This document shows positions 27,287 to 35,141 of a stretch of 64,000 nt of DNA, one piece after another. Each line of letters starts with the position of its first letter. Position 1 is the first letter of the stretch. A model generated the notes under the pieces. It had not been told where the DNA came from. It saw nothing but the letters and a program-made list of their open reading frames with translations, and searched no databases. The DNA lies in contig NZ_BDBC01000003.1 of the NCBI RefSeq assembly GCF_001612785.1, positions 1 through 64,000 on the forward strand. The letters are read 5' to 3'. A program made the position numbers and the translations under genes. Origin of the DNA: Nocardia beijingensis NBRC 16342 (GTDB taxonomy: Bacteria > Actinomycetota > Actinomycetes > Mycobacteriales > Mycobacteriaceae).

Positions 27287-27952
27287 ATGGCACGGCAGCA
27301 AGAGCGGGCGCGCCGGACACGGGCAGCGATTATCAGGTCCGCCGCCGTTGAGTTCGGGAAGAGCGGCTATGCCGCTGCATCGCTCAACCGCATATTGGAA
27401 GGATCGCGCGCCACCAAGGGCGCCATGTACTTCCACTTCGATTCGAAGGAAGATCTGGCACGCGCGGTGCTGGAGACCGCGGTGGAGCGCTATCGCGCGT
27501 CCGCCGAGCGCTGGCTGGCGCGAACGGATCTCAGCCCGCTGGACATCCTGCACGGGGTGGTCGACGAGATCGCGCTGCGACTCGAGCACGACATCATCGT
27601 GCAGGCCGAGTACCGCCTGATCATCGAACCGGACTTCTACCGTGACGTGCAGGCCGGCGGCAACCGCATCCTCGGCCGCACCACGCGGGTGCTCACCGTC
27701 CGTGCCATCGAACAGGGGCAGCTGCGCGCGGACGCCGATCCCGACCGGTTCACCCGCACGCTCGCCGCCGCGCTGGCCGGCCAGCGGTACATGGTGGACC
27801 TGATCGGCGGGCAGGTCGATCTGCGGTCGCGGTTCGAGGAGGCGCTCGAGGTGGTGATCGAGGCGATGGCCACCCCGGAATGGCTGGAGAAGTTCCGCAG
27901 CGACGGGTGGCGTGCCCAAGCGCGCTTGGATGAGCTCGGTTTAAGCCTCTGA
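27287..27952 (+). CDS. TetR regulator of the gamma-butyrolactone receptor type
   Basis: This 221-residue protein begins MARQQERARRTRAAII and has ATKGAMYFHFDSKEDLARAV. That is the helix-turn-helix pattern of ArpA/ScbR-like butyrolactone receptors, more specific than generic TetR. It may sense a diffusible signal or another small ligand. No AfsA/ScbA-type synthase gene is adjacent. The AT-rich 100 bases upstream probably hold its promoter. A second such regulator is at 40113-40760. Target genes are unknown. Confidence 0.8.
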   Translation: MARQQERARRTRAAIIRSAAVEFGKSGYAAASLNRILEGSRATKGAMYFHFDSKEDLARAVLETAVERYRASAERWLARTDLSPLDILHGVVDEIALRLEHDIIVQAEYRLIIEPDFYRDVQAGGNRILGRTTRVLTVRAIEQGQLRADADPDRFTRTLAAALAGQRYMVDLIGGQVDLRSRFEEALEVVIEAMATPEWLEKFRSDGWRAQARLDELGLSL

Positions 27953-28046
27953 CCAGCCGGTTTGGGATTCGAGTCCGGTCTGTCATAAGCTATCCCAGCT
28001 CCCAACGGACAGCCGTTGAAAGCCGGTCCGGAGAAATCCGGGACGA

Positions 28047-28119
28047 GCCCCCTTCGTCTAGCGGCCTAGGACGCCGCCCTTTCAAGGCGGTAGCGCGGGT
28101 TCGAATCCCGTAGGGGGTA
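28047..28119 (+). tRNA. trnE: tRNA-Glu (anticodon UUC)
   Basis: The acceptor GCCCCCT pairs with AGGGGGT. The anticodon stem CCGCC/GGCGG holds loop CUUUCAA (UUC), and the T-arm is GCGGG-TTCGAAT-CCCGT. It is first of a Glu-Asp-Phe cluster. Confidence 0.96.
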
Positions 28120-28148
28120 CGATCCACGGATCGTTGGTAGCAGAGCAT

Positions 28149-28222
28149 GGCCCTGTGGCGCAGTTGGTTAGCGCGCCGCCCTGTCACGGCGGAGGTCGCG
28201 GGTTCGAGTCCCGTCAGGGTCG
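28149..28222 (+). tRNA. trnD: tRNA-Asp (anticodon GUC)
   Basis: The acceptor GGCCCTG pairs with CAGGGTC, G73 is present, and the anticodon loop CUGUCAC reads GUC. The D-arm contains GCGCAGTTGGTTAGCGC. It lies 29 bases after tRNA-Glu. Confidence 0.96.
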
Positions 28223-28230
28223 CAAAGAGG

Positions 28231-28251
28231 CGCCGGAGATATCCGGCGTTT
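28231..28251 (+). terminator. Terminator between tRNA-Asp and tRNA-Phe
   Basis: CGCCGGA-GATA-TCCGGCG followed by TTT forms a 7-bp hairpin directly after tRNA-Asp. It could end transcription or be a processing signal, since tRNA-Phe follows within 30 bases. Confidence 0.6.
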
Positions 28252-28280
28252 CGCGTATGGCATTCACTTCGGGTGCCTGC

Positions 28281-28354
28281 GGCCAGGTAGCTCAGTTGGT
28301 ACGAGCGTCCGCCTGAAAAGCGGAAGGTCGCCGGTTCGATCCCGGCCCTGGCCA
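28281..28354 (+). tRNA. trnF: tRNA-Phe (anticodon GAA)
   Basis: The acceptor GGCCAGG pairs with CCTGGCC. The anticodon stem UCCGC/GCGGA holds loop CUGAAAA (GAA), and the T-arm is GCCGG-TTCGATC-CCGGC. A73 is present. Confidence 0.95.
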
Positions 28355-28367
28355 CTCCACTCGTAGG

Positions 28368-28415
28368 CGAGCCCTGTCCACGGAAAGCGTGGGCGGGGCT
28401 CGTTTCGTCATTTCT
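28368..28415 (+). terminator. Strong terminator after the tRNA cluster
   Basis: A 15-bp stem (28368-28382 with 28388-28402, two G-U pairs, loop GAAAG) is followed by TTTCGTCATTTCTT. Confidence 0.85.
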
Positions 28416-28850
28416 TGTGGGGGTGCAACCCCCACACCCCGCCCGGCGGGCTTCGCCCCCGGACCCCCATCGTCTCTGGTTGCGTTTTCGGGGTGTCGTC
28501 CGGATTTTGCCTTCGGCGGGGGCAGCGGTTGGTTCCTGCCGCAGGCGGGGGTGTCGTCCGGTTTGGTTCCTGCGTTTGCGGGGTTGTTCGCGGCTTCGGT
28601 GGGGTGGTCCAGGTTGGTCGCGCTGGGCGGGTGTCCCATTGGTGGTAGCTGCAACCGCTTTGCGAGGCTCCACTTGGGCTCTCGCTCGACAGGTTGCTTC
28701 TGGGGGCGGTTTTTGGCAGTCGGTTGTCGATCTGTGCGGCGTTGGTCGCTGTGTGCCATTGCATCCACGCGATGTGGTGAATCACACAGTGGGGCAGGGG
28801 TGTTCGGGATTGGGTGGTCGGTTGGGCGGCGCGGGTAGGCTGGCGCGGCC
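28416..28850. other. G/T-skewed low-complexity stretch after tRNA-Phe
   Basis: About 430 bases, strongly rich in G and T on the plus strand. GGGGTGTCGTCCGG and GGTTCCTGC each recur, and there is a perfect hairpin at 28417-28435 (GTGGGGGT-GCA-ACCCCCAC). Open frames here are Pro/Arg/Gly-rich and unlike any family. I see no gene. Confidence 0.55.
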
Positions 28851-29531
28851 ATGTGGACCCTTCTCCTCGCGCTCGCGGGGTTCGCCTTCCTCGACTCGCT
28901 CGACTTGCTGCTGATCGGCGTCACCACGGCGGTGGTCTACGACAGCAGGTTGAGCCGTCGCTCGCCGCTGGTGAGCGGTTTGAGCTTGCTGGCGGGCGTC
29001 TTCGCCGTCACCACCGCTTTCGGCATCTGCACGATCCTGGGGATCGGGTTCCTGACCGACCTGTTCGACTTCCGGGTCACCCCGGCGGTGCGGTACTGGG
29101 GAGAACTCGGCGCGGGGGTGGTGCTGATCGCTCTCGCGTGCATCCGAATGGGCGGTCCGGCGGCCCCGGAGGGGGCGACCGCGCTACGAAGACAGCCATG
29201 GGTGCTCGCCGGACTCGGCGTGGCGATCGGCATCGCGCAGGCGCCGACGGCGGTTCCCTATCTGGCCGGACTCGCGATGATCTCCGCGCGGCATCCGCTA
29301 CCGGCGTTGTGGCCGCTGATCGTCGTCGCCTATTGCGCGCTCGCATTGCTGCCGCCGCTGGTGATACTCGGCCTCGCGATGCGGCGCACGACCCGAGCGC
29401 GGCGGATGTATCGAAGAATCGTTCGGATTATCAGCTCGTACGGTCCCGCGTCGGTGCGCGTGCTGTTCGCGATCTTCGGTGTGGTTCTCCTGTGCGACGC
29501 TCTCGTCCATTACCGAAGCCTTTGGCCCTGA
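28851..29531 (+). CDS. GAP/SfLAP family membrane protein
   Basis: This 226-residue protein has six hydrophobic helices and matches the GAP/Sap family (SfLAP, sulfolipid-1-addressing protein). Mycobacterial members help place glycolipids or peptidoglycolipids at the surface. Family-like features are the N-terminal LLLALAGFAFLDSLDLLLIG and the mid-protein IAQAPTAVPYLAGLAMI. A hydrophilic loop follows helix 5 (RRTTRARRMYRR). No lipid partner genes are adjacent, so the cargo is unknown. Confidence 0.75.
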   Translation: MWTLLLALAGFAFLDSLDLLLIGVTTAVVYDSRLSRRSPLVSGLSLLAGVFAVTTAFGICTILGIGFLTDLFDFRVTPAVRYWGELGAGVVLIALACIRMGGPAAPEGATALRRQPWVLAGLGVAIGIAQAPTAVPYLAGLAMISARHPLPALWPLIVVAYCALALLPPLVILGLAMRRTTRARRMYRRIVRIISSYGPASVRVLFAIFGVVLLCDALVHYRSLWP

Positions 29532-29604
29532 ATCGCGGCGCCGGGGCAATGGACGGCGACGAGAAAAGCGATTGAGCCGTGCGGTTCGGTGGGATGCTGG
29601 AGGT

Positions 29605-29787
29605 ATGGCTGAGCGCTGGTATTACTGCTTGAAGCACAATCGGGCCGAGCAAGGGCGGCAGTGCTGGTTCCGCGACCGGATGGGGCCGTACCCGGACCAG
29701 GCGACGGCCGAGCGCGCGCTGGAGATCGCGCACGCTCGCAACGCGCGGGAAGACGCCCGGGACCGGGCATGGCGGGACGGGGACTGA
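29605..29787 (+). CDS. Short conserved protein of the Rv2049c type
   Basis: The 60-residue product begins MAERWYYCLKHNRAEQG and contains RMGPYPDQATAERALEIA, a pattern I know from short actinobacterial proteins such as Rv2049c beside ppm1. CLKH and the second Cys (RQCWF) might bind metal, but only two Cys and one His are present. The start ATG 29605 has GGAGG almost abutting, so a leaderless start is possible. It lies upstream of ppm1, as in mycobacteria. Function unknown. Confidence 0.75.
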   Translation: MAERWYYCLKHNRAEQGRQCWFRDRMGPYPDQATAERALEIAHARNAREDARDRAWRDGD

Positions 29788-29797
29788 GGAGCCCAGC

Positions 29798-29824
29798 GGG
29801 GAAGGTTCGCAGAACGCCTTCCCC
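29798..29824 (+). terminator. Hairpin between the short protein and ppm1
   Basis: GGGGAAGG and CCTTCCCC form a perfect 8-bp stem around 11 bases, just after the stop codon. No T-run follows. Confidence 0.5.
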
Positions 29825-30000
29825 GGTGCGGTGAAGTTGATCTTGAGTCGCAGGTCGAGGGCTCGGGCGGCGTCGCTCCTGGCGCGGCCGCTCAGGTCGC
29901 GATCAGGTGGATCGAGTACGGTTCTCCAGAACTCGACGAATGCTCGGAGGTCCTGGCGTGGGCTGCGAGCGGAAACCAGGATCAGCAGGGAGGGCGACCC

Positions 30001-30720
30001 TTGAGGGTTACCGTTGTTGTGCCGACCTACAACGAGCGGGAGAATCTGCCGGTTGCGGTGGAGCGGCTGACCGCGCTGCCGGTGCCCGACCTGCACGTAC
30101 TCGTGGTGGACGACAGCTCGCCGGACGGCACCGGCGAGGTGGCCGACAAACTCGCCGCCGAACTGCCGAACGTGGTCGGTGTGCTGCACCGCACCGAGAA
30201 GGACGGACTCGGCCGGGCGTACGTCGCCGGCATCACGCGCGCCCTGGACGAGGGCGCGGACGTCGTGATCCAGATGGACGCCGACCTGTCGCACCCCGCC
30301 GAAGTCATCCCGGCGATGCTGGAGAAGCTGTCCGGCACCGACGCGGGTGTCGTGCTCGGTTCCCGGTACGTTCCCGGCGGCTCCACCGCCGCCGAATGGA
30401 AGTGGTACCGCAAGGCGCTCTCGGTTTGGGCCAACTTCTACGTGAACCTGATCCTGCGCCTGGGCGTCAAGGACGCCACCGCGGGTTTCAAGGCGTGGAA
30501 GGCCGACACCCTGCGGGCCATCGACGTGGCCTCCATCCGCAGCAACGGGTATTCGTTCCAGGTCGAGATGAACTACCGGACCATCAAGAAGGGGATCGCG
30601 ATCGCCGAGGTGCCGATCCGATTCGAGGAGCGGACGCTCGGCGCGTCGAAGATGAGCCTGAAGGTGCAGCTGGAGTCGGCGCTGATGCCGTGGAAGCTGC
30701 TGTTCGGTCGCGCGGTCTGA
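30001..30720 (+). CDS. ppm1: Polyprenol-phosphate mannose synthase (Ppm1 catalytic domain)
   Basis: The enzyme transfers mannose from GDP-mannose to polyprenol phosphate, the donor for lipomannan and for protein mannosylation. The 239-residue GT2 protein has VVVPTYNERENL, VVDDSSPDGT, the DAD motif in QMDADLSHP, and SRYVPGG. There is no membrane domain. M. tuberculosis Ppm1 is fused to an apolipoprotein N-acyltransferase, which is absent here. The start is TTG 30001 with GGGAGGG upstream. Confidence 0.9.
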   Translation: MRVTVVVPTYNERENLPVAVERLTALPVPDLHVLVVDDSSPDGTGEVADKLAAELPNVVGVLHRTEKDGLGRAYVAGITRALDEGADVVIQMDADLSHPAEVIPAMLEKLSGTDAGVVLGSRYVPGGSTAAEWKWYRKALSVWANFYVNLILRLGVKDATAGFKAWKADTLRAIDVASIRSNGYSFQVEMNYRTIKKGIAIAEVPIRFEERTLGASKMSLKVQLESALMPWKLLFGRAV

Positions 30721-30996
30721 GCGACCGCCCTCGGAGCAGGGCTTCCGATCGACGGCTGACGAGTATTCCTCCAGCCCGTCCACGAGCACAGAGCGGATGC
30801 CGCGGCGGCGACGTGCGGACCGGTCGAAGTCCGCGGCGGTCGCCACGTCGGTGTCGGACCCGTCGCCACGCCGGTCCGCAGCATGGCCGGCCGTTGTGAG
30901 GGGCACGGCGGACACCGCGCCCGGAGCCGAACCGGACGTGGACACCGTCGCGACGGCCCATGTCACCATGACCCGCGTGCTGCTCCCCCGAACGGT

Positions 30997-32409
30997 TCAG
31001 CGCGGCCAATCCAGGAGCGTGTCCAGGAACAACTGGCGGACCTCCGCGACCTTGTCGTCCAGCTCGCGAGGGTCCCACGCGCTGACGTCGATCGGGTCGA
31101 GTATCGCCACGTCGACCGTCCCCGGCCGGGCGACCATCGCGTTGCGCCAGCAGATCTCGCCCGCGTTCCGGATGACCACCGGGATCACCGGCACACCCGC
31201 CTGCATCGCGATGTGGAACGCGCCCTTCTTGAACGGCCCGACCTCGGGCGTGTAGGAGCGAGTGCCCTCTGGAGCCACCGCGACCGACAGACCGCCGCGC
31301 AGGGTCTCCACCACCGGGCGCAGCGCCGCCTTGGCCTGCGCGGTGTTCGCGCGGTCGATGAACGTCACGCCGACGAAGCGCATGAGCGGTCCGAAAACCG
31401 GATTCTTGGTCAGCTCCTTCTTGCCGATCGCGGTCACGCCGCCGCCGAGCACTTCGGGCACGATGATGATGTCGAACTGGCTCTGATGGTTGAACAGGAA
31501 GACCGCAGGCCGCGGCGATCTCGCGTTCTCGGCGCCGGTGACCCGCACCTGCACGCCCGCGATGCGCAGAGTGTTGCGCGCCGCGTTGGCCATCAGCGCG
31601 TCGGCCATCCGCTGCCGGTCCTGCGTCGGCGCTTTCGACGCGACGCCGAACAGCGCGCCCCCGAGCAGCCCGGCGAATCCGGCGGCGGTGCGCAGGTAGT
31701 CGCTCGCGCGTGGCGGACGGCGCGGACGGAAGGTCAGCTCGGTCCAGTGCTGCCGGTCGGCGATGCCGGTCAGCTCCTCGTCGGCGTTCACCGCCACCGG
31801 ATGTCCCACCAGCGACAGCACGGGCAGGTCGGCGATCGCGTCGGCGTAGGCGTAGCTGCGCTCGAGATCCACCTGCTGCGCGGCGGCGAACGCGGCGACC
31901 GCCTCTGCCTTGCCGTTGCGCCACAGCGTCTTCCCATCGGGATGCCCGGTGAGTACGCCGCCGCTGCCGGCCATGGGCGTGTACAGCACGTGCTCGATGC
32001 CCAGTTGCGCCGCGGCGGGTGCGACCTGGAATCGGGTCAGCGAGCTGACCAGCACGATGGTGTGCCCGGCCGCACGGTGGGTTCGGATCAACTCCCACGC
32101 CTCTGGGTACAGGTACCCGTACACGGTGCGCTGGAACAGGCGCCTGCCCACCTCGTCCAGCTCCTGTTCCGAGCGTCCGGCCAGCGCCTCGGACAACTCG
32201 CGCAGGAACCGGCTGTATTCGCCGTCGGTCATGTGGCCGCGGATGCCGCTGAGCAGCACGTCGGCGGGCTTGCGGCGCGACCGGCGCCGTGGTTTCGGGG
32301 TGTCGATGACCGTGCCGCCGAAATCGAAGATCGCGGCGACCGCGCGGCCCTGCGGACCGGAGCGGATGGCGGCGAGCGCGGCGTCGAGGGCTGCGCGCGC
32401 GCCGGTCAC
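30997..32409 (-). CDS. plsC: HAD-like/1-acylglycerol-3-phosphate acyltransferase fusion (PlsC)
   Basis: The 470-residue protein joins a HAD-IB hydrolase-like domain (about 1-250) to a PlsC acyltransferase (about 280-460) that makes phosphatidic acid. The acyltransferase has NHQSQFD (HX4D), FIDRANT and PEGTRS, all intact. In the HAD part motif I reads FDFGGT. The nucleophile Asp 29 is present, but the acid/base Asp two positions later is Gly 31; motif II Ser, Lys and the motif IV Asp pair are present. The phosphatase half may therefore be inactive or altered. It overlaps plsB by four bases and matches the Rv2483c-Rv2482c pair. Confidence 0.88.
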   Translation of the reverse strand: MTGARAALDAALAAIRSGPQGRAVAAIFDFGGTVIDTPKPRRRSRRKPADVLLSGIRGHMTDGEYSRFLRELSEALAGRSEQELDEVGRRLFQRTVYGYLYPEAWELIRTHRAAGHTIVLVSSLTRFQVAPAAAQLGIEHVLYTPMAGSGGVLTGHPDGKTLWRNGKAEAVAAFAAAQQVDLERSYAYADAIADLPVLSLVGHPVAVNADEELTGIADRQHWTELTFRPRRPPRASDYLRTAAGFAGLLGGALFGVASKAPTQDRQRMADALMANAARNTLRIAGVQVRVTGAENARSPRPAVFLFNHQSQFDIIIVPEVLGGGVTAIGKKELTKNPVFGPLMRFVGVTFIDRANTAQAKAALRPVVETLRGGLSVAVAPEGTRSYTPEVGPFKKGAFHIAMQAGVPVIPVVIRNAGEICWRNAMVARPGTVDVAILDPIDVSAWDPRELDDKVAEVRQLFLDTLLDWPR

Positions 32410-34874
32410 CAGGCCTCCCGGTTGGACGGGTCGAGTGCGGCGGCTTGCGCGATGCGGGCGCCGATGACGCGCAGGCGCTCGGCGAATTCGTTCCTTCGCT
32501 CGGTCAGTTCGGCGCGGCGCTGGTCCGGCTCGTCGTCGGCAACCGTCTCCAGCAGGCCGTAGTTGTCGGCGAGTTTCAGCGCGCTGGTGAACAGCTCGGT
32601 GGAGACCGACTCCGGGCTGTGCAGCCGCTTCTGCAGCAACATCTGCTTACCGACGGCCACGCACTCGGTGATGAACTCCTTGCGGTCGATCTCCTCGCCC
32701 GCGTCCTGAGCGGCCAGCCGTTCGGCCACCACCAACTGCGCGTCCACGAACGACCGCAGCACCCGGTGGGCCATGGTGAAGCCGGAGGCGGTCAGCTTCG
32801 CCAGGATGTCCGAGCCGTAGGTGTCGCGGCGGGTGTGGCTGTACCAGTCCGGATCGACCAGCAGCACCTCCGCGACCATCTGATCGGCGAACTCGCCGCG
32901 CTCGGGGAAGAAGAACTCGAACTTCAACAGGTCCCGCAGCCGGAACGCCTCGTCCCAGCCGGTTTTCAGGGCGTCGGCGTCCCCGCTGTCGACCGCGGCC
33001 AGGATGGACAGTTCGAGGATCGCCCGGTTGACGAACCAGTGCACCGCGCTGTTGCGATAGAAGGCGGCCTCCAGATGGGCACCGGACTCGATCGAGTACA
33101 CCGGCTCGACCCCGCCGCGATACACCGTGACCACTCGGGCGAGCGAAAGCTGTTCCAGCACCACGGCCAAACCCTGTTCGTCGCGCAGCGCCTCGAGTTC
33201 GCCGCCCGGCAGCTCGCGCTTGTCGATGTAACCGAGCACCGGGTTGAGCACCGTGCGTACCTCGCCGAGGGTGAGAGCGCGCCCGTCCACGCCGAGCAAC
33301 GCGAGGGTGACCAGCGCGTTGACCGTGATCGGAGTGACCGCGTTGATGCCGACCGCGACTTCGAACGCCAGCCGCTGCACGGCCCTTCGCTCCAGTTCGG
33401 CGATTTCCGGCGGTTCGCTGTCGACGACGCCCGTTTCCGTGTGCGGTGCGGGAATCGGCTCCGTATGGTGCAGCGGAATGGTCAGCGGCGGAGTGGTGAG
33501 CGGGTCGCCGTGTGCGGCGAGCCGATCGCGCGCCGACAGCGGTTCACCGAAGCGGACGTACACGTGCCCGGCGGAGTGCTGCTGGCTGCGGATATAGCGC
33601 GCCAGCCAGGTGAGGCCCTCCGGTTTCTTCTTGCCGCCCTCCTGCTCGGTGGCGATGGCGCCGAGTTCGTTGAGCCGCTCGTAGGTGATCGAGACCGGCA
33701 CCAGCATGACGTCGTCGATGCGGTTGGAGCGGACCGCCGCGGCCAGGTAGTTCAGCAAACCGTAGCGCGGCGGCCGCAACTTACCGGTGCGCGTGCGGCC
33801 GCCCTCGAAGTACCACTCCAGGTTGAAGCGCTTGGCCAGCAGGTAGGCGAAGTACTCCTCGACGACGGCCTTGTAGACCTCGTCGTCGCCGAAACTGCGT
33901 CGGATGAACACCGTTCCGGTGCGCCGCGCGATCGGGCCCATCGGCCAGAAGCTGAGGTTCGCTCCGCCGATCACGTGGTTCGGGGGAAAGTCGTTGCGGG
34001 CCAGCACGTCCCCCAGCACGAACGCGTCGACGTACGAGCGGTGCGATGGCAGGAACACCAGGGGGAACCGGCGGTTCAGGTCGCGCAACCCGGTCAGGCC
34101 GGACTCGTCGGCGTCCACATTCCAGGTCGACGCGTGCACCGGGCGCATGGCCTGGGTGAACAGGTCGGAGACCAACCTGCTCTGGGCGGCGACGAGTTCG
34201 TTGAGCGCCTTCTCCGCCCGCCGGTACACCTCGTGCGGGCTGGCGCCGATCTGATCGGCGATCAGCTCGAGCCTGCGCAGGAAGTCGGGCGAGTCGAGGA
34301 TTTCCTCCGCGACGAGCTTGGGCACTTTGTACCGGTCGCCGATGACGGTGCGCTCGGCGCGTTCCAGCGCCACCACGGCCGCGCGCACGACGGCGCGGGC
34401 GAACGGTTCGGCGGTGCCCTTGTCGTAGAGCGCCGAAGCCTCCGGGTTGTTCTGCCGCAGCTCGCTCAACCGAGCCGGTGCGCCGGTCAGCACGACGTAC
34501 CGGTCCGGTGACTTGGAGACCAGCCTGCGTTGCGCCAGCCGATTGGGCTTGCGCGGATTGGTCAGCAGGGCGAGATCCGCGAAGGTCACGCGGCGTACGC
34601 CGTCGCGTTCCGGCGGCAGCCACAGCACGCGGATCGGCACAACCAGCGGATCGTCGCGCCTGCCGACCAGCTGCGCGGCGACGGCGCCCGCGTCCAGATC
34701 GAGCTGGGTGACCGGCGCTTCGGTACCGAACTCGGCGCTGATCCCGCCGTCGGCGAGCCACTGGCCGACGAGTTCGCGTTCCACCCCCGAGGCGGCTTCG
34801 ATCAGGGCCACCACCGATCGCGGTGCGGTCCCGGGCCGGGCTGTCGCGGGTGAATCGCCGCGGTGATCGATCAT
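32406..34874 (-). CDS. plsB: Glycerol-3-phosphate acyltransferase PlsB2
   Basis: PlsB acylates the sn-1 position of glycerol-3-phosphate, the first step of phospholipid synthesis. The 822 residues are the usual length. The acyltransferase core shows LPSHRSYVDAFVLGD (HX4D), TGTVFIRRSF and FEGGRTRTGKL. The large helical C-terminal part is typical of the family. plsC follows with a four-base overlap, so the first two acylations are encoded together. Confidence 0.93.
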   Translation of the reverse strand: MIDHRGDSPATARPGTAPRSVVALIEAASGVERELVGQWLADGGISAEFGTEAPVTQLDLDAGAVAAQLVGRRDDPLVVPIRVLWLPPERDGVRRVTFADLALLTNPRKPNRLAQRRLVSKSPDRYVVLTGAPARLSELRQNNPEASALYDKGTAEPFARAVVRAAVVALERAERTVIGDRYKVPKLVAEEILDSPDFLRRLELIADQIGASPHEVYRRAEKALNELVAAQSRLVSDLFTQAMRPVHASTWNVDADESGLTGLRDLNRRFPLVFLPSHRSYVDAFVLGDVLARNDFPPNHVIGGANLSFWPMGPIARRTGTVFIRRSFGDDEVYKAVVEEYFAYLLAKRFNLEWYFEGGRTRTGKLRPPRYGLLNYLAAAVRSNRIDDVMLVPVSITYERLNELGAIATEQEGGKKKPEGLTWLARYIRSQQHSAGHVYVRFGEPLSARDRLAAHGDPLTTPPLTIPLHHTEPIPAPHTETGVVDSEPPEIAELERRAVQRLAFEVAVGINAVTPITVNALVTLALLGVDGRALTLGEVRTVLNPVLGYIDKRELPGGELEALRDEQGLAVVLEQLSLARVVTVYRGGVEPVYSIESGAHLEAAFYRNSAVHWFVNRAILELSILAAVDSGDADALKTGWDEAFRLRDLLKFEFFFPERGEFADQMVAEVLLVDPDWYSHTRRDTYGSDILAKLTASGFTMAHRVLRSFVDAQLVVAERLAAQDAGEEIDRKEFITECVAVGKQMLLQKRLHSPESVSTELFTSALKLADNYGLLETVADDEPDQRRAELTERRNEFAERLRVIGARIAQAAALDPSNREAW

Positions 34875-35083
34875 CGATGTTCTTCCCTCCGCAGGTGACG
34901 CTCTCCACTATTCAATCCCGGCGGGTCTATTCCCCGCAGGCAGACGGCGCGGCGAGTTATCGGAGGGCCGATCGTCACCAGCGAAGGCAGCGCGGGCGAA
35001 AGTGCTTGCGGGACGCGGTTCATCCCCTGCTGAGCGATTCGCGGGCGTTCGCCGTGTGGCCGCGAGCACACCCGCAGTTCGAA

Positions 35084-35102
35084 GGAGGTAATGCTAACCT
35101 TA
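35084..35102 (+). promoter_or_regulatory. IdeR iron box before nbtS
   Basis: GGAGGTAATGCTAACCTTA matches 16 of 19 positions of the IdeR consensus TWAGGTWAGSCTWACCTWA. It lies within a perfect 8-bp inverted repeat (35084-35091 with 35100-35107). A second half-site (TTAGTTAGGC) follows at 35110-35119. Iron-dependent repression is expected. Confidence 0.8.
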
Positions 35103-35141
35103 CCTCCACTTAGTTAGGCCAGGGTAACCTTTGGAGGATCG

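Noticed and set aside
28292..28927. Overlapping frames on both strands after tRNA-Phe
   Set aside because: Low-complexity Pro/Arg/Gly/Trp products caused by G/T skew; one starts inside tRNA-Phe.
29431..30969. Long minus-strand frame antisense to ppm1
   Set aside because: Typical antisense frame of a high-GC gene; ppm1 has full GT2 motifs on the plus strand.
30721..30996. Gap between ppm1 and plsC as a hidden gene
   Set aside because: Under 300 bases, frames are Arg-rich without a start site; it only separates two convergent genes.
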